Shown here: positions 1-5,699 of the stretch, piece after piece
How the letters are laid out: each line of letters begins with the position of its first letter
How positions within the stretch are numbered: position 1 is the stretch's first letter
Assembly: GCA_938039225.1 (NCBI GenBank)
Contig: CALHVH010000167.1
Coordinates: forward strand, 1 to 6,101
Direction: 5' to 3'
Source: an uncultured Gammaproteobacteria bacterium
Lineage (GTDB): Bacteria; Pseudomonadota; Gammaproteobacteria; Steroidobacterales; JABDMI01
Length of the DNA: 6,101 bases
Notes under the pieces: generated by a model
Seen by the model: the letters and a program-made list of their open reading frames with translations, nothing else
Told to the model about the DNA's origin: nothing
The model's database searches: none
Translations under genes and position numbers: made by a program

Positions 1-696
1 AATGAGTTTTTAGATAAGGCCACGCAAACTATCGTTAGCCAAGTTGAATCAATGAAGAATATGGTTAATGCCTTTAGAGATTATGCTCGTGCGCCGCAAA
101 TAAATTTTGAGACTTTCGACTTATGTAATTTACTCAAAGAAATAGTTTTACTTTATAGCCCACGGGATAAGCGAATAGAAGTTCATACCAAATTAGACAA
201 AGAATCAATAATTATCGATGCCGACCCTGATCGTTTGCGACAAATTTTGCACAATTTATTTAGTAATGCCTATGATGCTCTCAATGCTGAGTTAGAGAAT
301 ATTGATAATACAGTACAGGCGGGTAAAATTTGGTTAGTGGCTAAAGAATTTTGGGAAGAAGAGCATCGCTTTATAGAAATAGAAATTGCAGATACCGGAA
401 GTGGTTTTGCAGATGATTATCTAGAAGACGTATTCGAACCCTATGTTACAACCAAACCTAAGGGAACGGGTTTAGGTTTGGCCATTGTACGCAAATTGGT
501 TGATGAGCATCATGGTGAGATACAAATCGCTAACCACTATATAGAAAATGATAAAAGTGGAGCGGTGATTAAGATATTGCTACCAGCCGATGAAGCGGCT
601 CGTTTAGAGCGTTTATCGCAAGGTTCGCACTCACGAGCTAACATTCAATCAAATAAATCAGTTAATATATATACAAAGTTTGATGAATTATCATAA
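1..696 (+). CDS. ntrY: NtrY-like sensor histidine kinase, C-terminal part (5' end outside window)
   Basis: The frame is open from base 1, so this is a partial gene with 231 residues visible; the ATG at 52 is internal. The visible part is the end of the dimerisation helix region plus the complete HATPase_c domain of a membrane sensor kinase that would phosphorylate the neighbouring response regulator. Seen motifs: the NtrY-typical stretch 'QVESMKNMVNAFRDYAR' near residues 15-31, N box with Asn85 and Asn89, G1 box DTGSG at 131-135, F box around Phe145, and G2 box GTGLGL at 155-160. All key ATP-binding motifs look intact. The phospho-accepting His, the HAMP/PAS and the membrane segments should lie upstream of the window. 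After the last ATPase strand there is a tail of about 36 polar residues with no recognisable domain. The ntrX-like gene starts 64 bp downstream in the same direction, as expected for a cognate pair. Family assignment is firm; the signal sensed is unknown. Confidence 0.88.
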   Translation, partial: NEFLDKATQTIVSQVESMKNMVNAFRDYARAPQINFETFDLCNLLKEIVLLYSPRDKRIEVHTKLDKESIIIDADPDRLRQILHNLFSNAYDALNAELENIDNTVQAGKIWLVAKEFWEEEHRFIEIEIADTGSGFADDYLEDVFEPYVTTKPKGTGLGLAIVRKLVDEHHGEIQIANHYIENDKSGAVIKILLPADEAARLERLSQGSHSRANIQSNKSVNIYTKFDELS

Positions 697-760
697 ATAA
701 AAATCAGTACAGAAGCTGAGTGCCTAATACATAAAAGCAAGTAGCTGAATTGAGGAATGC

Positions 761-2122
761 ATGAGCGCAAAAATTTTAGTTGTAGATGATGAGGCAGATA
801 TCCGTAATCTTGTAAAAGAAATTTTACAAGAGGAGGGTTATGAAGTTGAAACTGCTATGGGAGCCAAAGATGCACATCAAGAATTGTCTAAGTCTAAATT
901 TGATTGTGTACTTTTAGATATCTGGATGCCAGATGTTGATGGCATTAGCTTGTTAAAAGATTGGGGACAAACGGGTAAGCTAAAAATGCCTGTGTTAATG
1001 ATGTCTGGTCATGGCACCGTTGAAACGGCTGTTGAGGCAACTCGCTTAGGTGCAACTGATTTCATTGAAAAACCTTTATCCATGGCAAAGTTGTTAGCAA
1101 GTGTAGAAAAAGCACTTAAAGATAAGCCTCTATCAAATAAAAAAACTATCCATAGTTTAATACCACCTCTAATTGAACCAATTGGGAAAAGTCCTGCTAT
1201 TCAAAGTGCACGAGAAGAAGCACGCAAAATTGCTGAACAGCATGCAGCGACCTTAATTATTGGAGAAGCAGGTACAGGAAGAGAGGCTTTTGCCCGTTAT
1301 GTACATTCCCTGTCAAAAGAAAAAGCAGGCGCATTTGTTAACTTAGTACCGTCTTCTATTCATGCTGATCAGGAGACTGAGGTGCTGTTTGGAGAAATGC
1401 GTGATGGAGAACTAATTGAAGGGTTTTTCCAGCAAGCCCAAAATGGGGTTTTGTTTGTAAATGAGCTTGAAGACATGTCGCCAAGTTTGCAACGCTTGTT
1501 GTACGGCGCACTAGAAAATGAAAGCTTTACCCCAGTTAATGGTAAGCAAAAAGTCGATATAAATTTTCGTTTAATTAGTTCTGCAAGACCTGGTTTTGAG
1601 AAACGTGCTGATGCTTTAAAGTTCCGTCCGGATTTATTGCAAATGATAAGTGTTCTACGATTACATATCCCTTCATTACGTGAGTATTTAGAAGATATTC
1701 CCAGTTTAATAAGGTACTACGTTGATGTAATGGTTGAAGAACATGAACTTACATTTAGGCGTTTTTCGATAGCTGCCCAAAATCGTTTACGAAATTACGA
1801 ATGGCCTGGAAACATGCGTCAGTTTAAAAATGTAATCCAGCGTTTATTGGTAATGGCTAATGGGGCCGAGATTAATCCTGCTGATGTTGAGGCGGTACTT
1901 GCTATTGAACCGGCATTACATTCAGGCATGATGAAAGAAGACTGGTTGAGTTTACCAATAAGAGAGGCGCGAGAAGCTTTTGAAAAAGCCTATTTAGAAC
2001 ATCAATTGAAATTATGTGATGGTAAGGTGGGGAAACTAGCCAGTATTGTAGGAATGGAACGTACACATTTATATCGTAAACTTAAAACACTGAACATCGA
2101 ATTTGGACGTAGTAAAGAATAG
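761..2122 (+). CDS. ntrX: NtrX-like response regulator with degenerate sigma54-activator AAA+ domain
   Basis: The product has 453 residues and three domains. The receiver (1-120) is intact: Asp9, Asp10, phospho-acceptor Asp53, Ser82 and Lys104. The central AAA+ domain (about 140-384) aligns with NtrC-family activators but has lost key parts. Walker A reads GEAGTGRE (168-175), with Arg174 for the catalytic Lys. Walker B reads LFVNE, with Asn234 for Asp. Only about eight residues (212-219) stand where the GAFTGA loop belongs, and Met295 replaces the second Arg of FREDLxxR. The WPGN sensor II motif (348-351) persists. The C-terminal Fis-type helix-turn-helix (about 398-446) ends with 'ERTHLYRKLKTLNI', a typical NtrX signature. 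The start is supported by TGAGGA at 751-756, four bases upstream. Family knowledge: GAFTGA contacts sigma54, and NtrX relatives lacking it are known. Inference: it is phosphorylated by the upstream NtrY-like kinase and binds DNA, but cannot use ATP to activate sigma54 polymerase. The frame is uninterrupted, so it is not a pseudogene. Confidence 0.9.
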   Translation: MSAKILVVDDEADIRNLVKEILQEEGYEVETAMGAKDAHQELSKSKFDCVLLDIWMPDVDGISLLKDWGQTGKLKMPVLMMSGHGTVETAVEATRLGATDFIEKPLSMAKLLASVEKALKDKPLSNKKTIHSLIPPLIEPIGKSPAIQSAREEARKIAEQHAATLIIGEAGTGREAFARYVHSLSKEKAGAFVNLVPSSIHADQETEVLFGEMRDGELIEGFFQQAQNGVLFVNELEDMSPSLQRLLYGALENESFTPVNGKQKVDINFRLISSARPGFEKRADALKFRPDLLQMISVLRLHIPSLREYLEDIPSLIRYYVDVMVEEHELTFRRFSIAAQNRLRNYEWPGNMRQFKNVIQRLLVMANGAEINPADVEAVLAIEPALHSGMMKEDWLSLPIREAREAFEKAYLEHQLKLCDGKVGKLASIVGMERTHLYRKLKTLNIEFGRSKE

Positions 2123-2149
2123 ATTTGATAATTTACAAATTGATAAGCC

Positions 2150-2181
2150 AAAAAAAAACCGCTGAAGAAATCTTCAGCGGT
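2150..2181 (-). terminator. Rho-independent terminator of the torF-like gene
   Basis: A 10 bp perfect stem (ACCGCTGAAG at 2158-2167 with CTTCAGCGGT at 2172-2181) closes a 4-base loop. Read on the minus strand it runs straight into a tract of about nine T residues (A2150-A2158 on plus). It lies about 82 bp past the torF-like stop codon. In the plus direction the hairpin is followed by TCTGCTC rather than T residues, so it should stop the convergent ntrX-like transcript only weakly. Confidence 0.9.
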
Positions 2182-2263
2182 CTGCTCTAATAAAATTTAT
2201 CTGGGAGGAGTTAGTTTTAAGCAGAGCATAATCGTCATATTATGAATATTATTAAGTCGATGT

Positions 2264-2923
2264 TTAGAATGAGCGACTGATCGATAGAACTACGCGCCCA
2301 TCTGCTTCAGCTAAACCATCAATATCAGTATCATAGTAAGATAAACCGTAATCTAGGCCTTTGAAACTTCCGCTTAGACCAATGGAGTAATCAGTGTAAT
2401 CGCCATCACCATCAAATGAGTAGTTACCCACATGGAAGCCTAAACCTAAGCCAGAAGACAGTTCATAGTCATATCCAGCTTCTATGTAAGTGTTTTTATT
2501 ATCAACATCGTAGGATAGTTTGCCACTAAAGCCACTGTAGCTAAGGCCAGCATAAATTTCATTAAAATCTACGTCAGCAGCGTCATCAAAATATAAGTAT
2601 TGAATAAAGCCGAAGTCTAAACCAAGACCACTGCTAAGCTCAGTTGCCCAGCCGCCGTATAAATCTACTTCAATATTTTCTACACCGCCAAAGTCAACGT
2701 TTGAAGCCCAGGTTCCTACATAAAAATTTTCGCTAGGAGTCCAATCAAAGCCACCTGAGATAGCTGCATTTTCAGAAGTTTGTGAAACACCGCGCCATAC
2801 GTAATCAGTAGCAAGTGATACGTTTGCAGATACAGGATCTTCTGCATAGGCTGTGTTGAATGAGGCGCTAACTAATAATGTGCTGGCAATTAAAGTTAAA
2901 GGTTTAAGTGTTGTTAGTTTCAT
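2264..2923 (-). CDS. TorF-family small outer-membrane beta-barrel protein (putative porin)
   Basis: The product has 219 residues. A Sec signal peptide is evident: basic start MKLTTLK, a hydrophobic core at about 9-20, and likely cleavage after AYA at 25-27. The mature part is acidic, rich in Gly, Tyr, Asp and Ser, alternates in beta-strand fashion, and ends in an aromatic residue (RSF, Phe219), as outer-membrane barrels do. The N-terminal mature motif 'SLATDYVWRGVSQT' (36-49) is the hallmark of the TorF/TIGR02001 family. A short motif ELSSGLGL occurs twice (95-102 and 154-161), probably in equivalent strand-turn positions. Family members are called putative porins, but their substrate is generally not established. 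The gene stands alone: 222 bp after ftsN, with a strong sigma54-type promoter at 2987-2971 and its own terminator. The Shine-Dalgarno is weak (GGA at 2936-2934, ten bases from the ATG). The gene symbol is left blank because the family name does not prove a role in the tor (trimethylamine N-oxide) system. Confidence 0.85.
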   Translation of the reverse strand: MKLTTLKPLTLIASTLLVSASFNTAYAEDPVSANVSLATDYVWRGVSQTSENAAISGGFDWTPSENFYVGTWASNVDFGGVENIEVDLYGGWATELSSGLGLDFGFIQYLYFDDAADVDFNEIYAGLSYSGFSGKLSYDVDNKNTYIEAGYDYELSSGLGLGFHVGNYSFDGDGDYTDYSIGLSGSFKGLDYGLSYYDTDIDGLAEADGRVVLSISRSF

Positions 2924-2970
2924 AAGTAATAATCCAATCTTTGCTTTTGTTAATAGATTACTTGGTATAT

Positions 2971-2987
2971 TGCAAACAACGTGCCAA
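2971..2987 (-). promoter_or_regulatory. Sigma54 (RpoN) -24/-12 promoter of the torF-like gene
   Basis: On the minus strand this reads TTGGCACGTTGTTTGCA, against the sigma54 consensus YTGGCACGrNNNTTGCW. Every position matches except the weakly conserved purine. The invariant GG (2985-2984) and GC (2973-2972) are separated by exactly 10 bp, as required. The predicted transcription start is near 2960, giving a leader of about 37 bases before the ATG at 2923. No convincing sigma70 -35/-10 pair was seen in the same interval, so an ATP-using enhancer-binding activator should be needed for expression. Confidence 0.88.
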
Positions 2988-3012
2988 CTTCGTGCTTTTA
3001 TTCAAATACACA

Positions 3013-3074
3013 CAAATAACACTGGATTTTATTGTGAAAACTTATGCATAAAGCAAATAATGTTGGATTTAATT
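3013..3074. repeat. Pair of 17 bp direct repeats upstream of the sigma54 promoter
   Basis: Two copies of CAAATAA-N3-TGGATTT lie at 3013-3029 and 3054-3070. They are identical at 14 of 17 positions, and all three differences are transitions in the central triplet (CAC versus TGT). After one further variable base, both continue with ATT. They start 41 bp apart, close to four helical turns, and are centred at about -61 and -102 from the predicted torF start. Conserved arms around a variable centre, helical phasing and position suggest a regulator binding site, but no known consensus was recognised. The minus-strand reading resembles a poor IHF site. Confidence 0.55.
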
Positions 3075-3111
3075 AATATTCGCTTAGATGAAGTGCGTGA
3101 TTAGCTTAAGA

Positions 3112-3128
3112 TGCTACAGAATGGTGCA
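3112..3128. promoter_or_regulatory. Candidate NtrC-like enhancer site for the torF-like gene
   Basis: TGCTACAGAATGGTGCA resembles the NtrC dyad TGCACC-N5-GGTGCA. The right half-site is perfect and the left half has two mismatches (10 of 12 half-site positions match). Its centre lies about 160 bp upstream of the predicted sigma54 transcription start, a usual distance for an enhancer-binding activator. It sits between the ftsN stop codon and the direct repeats. Only one such site was seen, whereas strong NtrC promoters often have two, so this is tentative. Confidence 0.4.
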
Positions 3129-3145
3129 GAGAGAGATTTTCTCTT

Positions 3146-3823
3146 TTATTCGATACGTATCACTAGGGCATCGATAGATCCATCACGCAAGCGCTGACGA
3201 GTCGTATTAAGCGTTTTTAAGTTAATGTAGGGTCCAATTCGAACGCGATACCAATTACGTTTATCAATGCTCACTTTTTGAATCGCAGATTCTAAACCCA
3301 ATAATGCAAGTTCGGCTTTACGTCGATCAGCGTCTGAAAACTCTTGGAATGAGCCCGCTTGGATGACATATGAGCCTTCTTTTTCAATTTTTTCTAAAGG
3401 CTCTTTATTAATGTTTTTATCTACTTCAACTTCTAAGGCCTCTTGAGGGATGATAATTTCATCTTTTGGTAAGCGCTCATAGAAAGTAAAGCGAGGATCT
3501 TTTTTGAGTTCAAATTCCTTTTTAACTTCCTTAGGCTTGATGACTTCTTGTGGGACTTCTTCGACTTCAGTATTGTTGATTTCTTCTCGTTGCGAATAGG
3601 GTGTAAGATCCCTTGGTTCATCAATAGTTTGAGGCTGGAAGAAATTATCTTTTACCCAAAGCAGTGCAAAGGTAACCGCAATACCGGCTAAAAAAACTAC
3701 CCAGCGAGGAATCCCGGAATTATTTGCGGATGTGCTACTTGCTTTGCTAGTTGATTTTTTTCGCGTAGCCTTTTTCGCAGGTTTGCGTTTAGCAGGTGTT
3801 GAATTTTTATAGTCTCTGGCCAT
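3146..3823 (-). CDS. ftsN: Cell division protein FtsN (SPOR-domain, single-pass inner-membrane)
   Basis: The product has 225 residues. A short basic cytoplasmic tail starts MARDY and holds RKKSTSK (21-27), very like the E. coli FtsN tail, which binds FtsA. One transmembrane segment follows at about 41-57, then a charged Pro/Glu/Lys-rich periplasmic linker (60-148). The C-terminal SPOR domain (about 150-224), with SYVIQAGSF (151-159) and WYRVRIGPY (191-199), would bind denuded septal peptidoglycan. FtsN triggers septal wall synthesis by FtsWI. A motif around 112-118 (FTFYERL) has the aromatic-x-aromatic-x3-Leu spacing of the essential E. coli segment (Trp83, Tyr85, Leu89), which is an inference. 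The protein is shorter than E. coli FtsN (319 residues) because the linker is short, as in several other gammaproteobacteria. It starts 6 bp after the argS stop with no clear Shine-Dalgarno, so translation is probably coupled. FtsN is the usual argS neighbour in this group. Confidence 0.82.
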   Translation of the reverse strand: MARDYKNSTPAKRKPAKKATRKKSTSKASSTSANNSGIPRWVVFLAGIAVTFALLWVKDNFFQPQTIDEPRDLTPYSQREEINNTEVEEVPQEVIKPKEVKKEFELKKDPRFTFYERLPKDEIIIPQEALEVEVDKNINKEPLEKIEKEGSYVIQAGSFQEFSDADRRKAELALLGLESAIQKVSIDKRNWYRVRIGPYINLKTLNTTRQRLRDGSIDALVIRIE

Positions 3824-3829
3824 TTAAAC

Positions 3830-5635
3830 TTACATTTGTTCCGGAGCTGAAATACCAATAATTGCAAAGCCGTTTTGTAAGACTTGTTGAACGGCTTTGA
3901 GTAAATACAAACGAGCATTGCGTAAGTTGTCGTTCTCAACAATCACTTTATCCGAATTATAAAAGCTGTGGAATTCTGCTGATAAGTCACGCAGGTATTG
4001 AACCAAAGTATGTGGTGCACGATTAGCAGCCGACAATTCAATAATTTCTGGGTATCGACTCATAAATGAAATAAGTTTATAGGCTGAATCACTATCCACT
4101 AAATGTAAATTTTCTGCACCCGCACTTTCATCATAAACATAGTCTTTTTCAGTCAAAGTTTTAAAGACTCGGCAAATACGTGCATGGGCATATTGTAAAT
4201 AATAAACGGGGTTTTCATTATCGCGTTTTTTGGCTAACTCTAAATCAAAATCTAAATGCTGTTCATTAGAGCGCATCACATAGAATAGACGTGCTGCGTC
4301 ATTACCAACCTCATTACGTAATTCTCTTAAGCTAACAAAGTCACCGCCTCTAGTGGTCATAGCAACTTTTTCTTTTCCTCGATACAAAACAGCGAATTGC
4401 ATTAAGCGAACTTCAAGGCTTTCGGGTGGTTCGCCCATAGCTTCAAGACCAGCTTTTACGCGGGCAATATAGCCATGATGATCTGAACCTAAGATATCTA
4501 AGAGCAAGTGATTACCGCGTTCACGTTTATAAAGATGATATGCAATGTCGGAAGCAAAATAAGTGGTTACACCATTTTCTCGTACGACCACTCTATCTTT
4601 GTCATCTCCGAAATCAGTAGCCTTAAACCACTTAGCGCCATCTTTTTCATAAACTGTGCCATTGGCCTCGAGTTTATCTAAAGCATGCTTAATTAAACCA
4701 TCGTCCACTAAGCGACGCTCTGAAAACCATTCGTCATGTACTACACCAAACTCATGCAAATCATCTTTGATGTCACTGAGTATTGAATCTAATGCAGCAT
4801 CTAAAACAATTTGGAAACCATCTTCGCCAATGAGTTCTTTTGTACGAAGGGCTAAAGCGTCGATGTATTTATCTTTATCGCCAGTTTTAACGCCGCCAAC
4901 TATTTTTTCATCATCTGGCAAATCGGAAAAAATTTTATCGGAATCAAACACAAATTTATCTGAATGTTTTTCTTTGAGTAATCTAGCAATCTCAATAATG
5001 TAGTCACCTTGATACCCATTCACTGGAAATGTCAGTTCAATTCCGCTCAAGGCCAGATAACGAATCCACGTACTGGTCGCTAAAATTTGCATCTGACGAC
5101 CAGCATCGTTTACATAGTACTCACCATGAACTTGGTAGCCGGCAGTTTTTAATAAGTTACACACACTGGCACCATAGGCCGCATGACGGCCGTGCCCTAC
5201 ATGTAAAGGACCTGTTGGATTGGCAGAAACATATTCAACTAAAACCTTTTGCCCCTTACTTGCTTGACAACCATATTGTGAAGCCTGGTTAAGCACCTGC
5301 TGTAGTTCTTGTTGGAAAATTTCAGGTTTTAAACGAAAGTTGATAAAGCCTGGTCCAGCAATACTGCTTTCTTGAATTAACTCATTCTCAGGAAACGCTG
5401 CAATAATCGACTCAGCAATATCGCGAGGTTTTTGCTTAGCAATCTTAGTCAGCATCATAGCCGCGTTGGATGCAAAGTCACCAAATTTCGTATCACGTGC
5501 ACGCTCTATATGAGGTGAAAGGTCTTTAATTTGCTGTGAAACATCTTCATCAGTAAAGCTTGCAGCGTATTGTTCTAGCGCTTGAGCTAGCAAATTGACG
5601 ATACGTTGTTTTAAGGTATTTGAAACGTTGCTCAT
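3830..5635 (-). CDS. argS: Arginyl-tRNA synthetase
   Basis: This 601-residue class I synthetase charges tRNA-Arg with arginine in the cytoplasm, using ATP. Domains in order: the ArgRS-specific N-terminal domain (about 1-100), with the conserved 'TKFGDFASNAAM' at 49-60; the Rossmann catalytic domain, with 'VSANPTGPLHVGHGR' holding the HIGH motif as HVGH (145-148); a degenerate KMSK loop 'KVAMTTRGG' (423-431), typical of bacterial ArgRS; and an all-helical DALR anticodon-binding domain (about 475-601), starting near 'NPVYYLQYAHAR' (475-486). The protein ends in APEQM, close to the APERM-like end of other bacterial ArgRS. It is slightly longer than E. coli ArgRS (577 residues), perhaps because of the acidic, lysine-rich stretch at about 225-260. 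The start is the first ATG in frame; the upstream bases hold no strong Shine-Dalgarno. It lies 64 bp after priA and 6 bp before ftsN, probably in one transcription unit. The frame and catalytic motifs are intact. Confidence 0.97.
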   Translation of the reverse strand: MSNVSNTLKQRIVNLLAQALEQYAASFTDEDVSQQIKDLSPHIERARDTKFGDFASNAAMMLTKIAKQKPRDIAESIIAAFPENELIQESSIAGPGFINFRLKPEIFQQELQQVLNQASQYGCQASKGQKVLVEYVSANPTGPLHVGHGRHAAYGASVCNLLKTAGYQVHGEYYVNDAGRQMQILATSTWIRYLALSGIELTFPVNGYQGDYIIEIARLLKEKHSDKFVFDSDKIFSDLPDDEKIVGGVKTGDKDKYIDALALRTKELIGEDGFQIVLDAALDSILSDIKDDLHEFGVVHDEWFSERRLVDDGLIKHALDKLEANGTVYEKDGAKWFKATDFGDDKDRVVVRENGVTTYFASDIAYHLYKRERGNHLLLDILGSDHHGYIARVKAGLEAMGEPPESLEVRLMQFAVLYRGKEKVAMTTRGGDFVSLRELRNEVGNDAARLFYVMRSNEQHLDFDLELAKKRDNENPVYYLQYAHARICRVFKTLTEKDYVYDESAGAENLHLVDSDSAYKLISFMSRYPEIIELSAANRAPHTLVQYLRDLSAEFHSFYNSDKVIVENDNLRNARLYLLKAVQQVLQNGFAIIGISAPEQM

Positions 5636-5699
5636 TAGTGACTACGAATTACTTGAATTAAAGCGCGTATTTTACCTGAAGTGAGGGATTGAAAGGACG

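Noticed and set aside
2203..2210. Strong Shine-Dalgarno-like GGGAGGAG on the plus strand between ntrX and torF
   Set aside because: No start codon at usable spacing; the next ATG (2242) is about 31 bases away and opens only a 12-codon frame.
2183..2229. Inverted repeat TGCTCT / AGAGCA
   Set aside because: Arms of 6 bp separated by 35 bp; too weak to support a structure or mobile-element end.
3042..3051. Palindrome TTATGCATAA between the two direct repeats
   Set aside because: A 10 bp AT-rich palindrome is expected by chance fairly often in this composition, and no known operator was matched.
2853..3104. Plus-strand 83-codon open frame antisense to the torF start and across its promoter
   Set aside because: It has no Shine-Dalgarno, overlaps the torF signal-peptide codons and the sigma54 promoter, and the translation shows no recognisable domain.
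3130..3146. Small hairpin (AGAGA/TCTCT) next to the ftsN stop codon as a terminator
   Set aside because: The stem is only about 5-7 bp and in the direction of ftsN transcription it is not followed by a T tract.
3433..3942. Minus-strand open frames 3433-3624 and 3697-3942 in other frames
   Set aside because: They overlap ftsN and argS in the same direction and have no family resemblance; the ftsN and argS frames are convincingly coding.
4656..5292. Two plus-strand open frames (4656-5003 and 5029-5292) inside argS
   Set aside because: They are antisense to well-conserved ArgRS coding sequence, with low-complexity translations; shadows of the real gene.
5636..5699. Possible sigma70 promoter before argS (TAAAAT-like -10)
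   Set aside because: No -35 element at proper spacing was found, so an argS-specific promoter cannot be supported.
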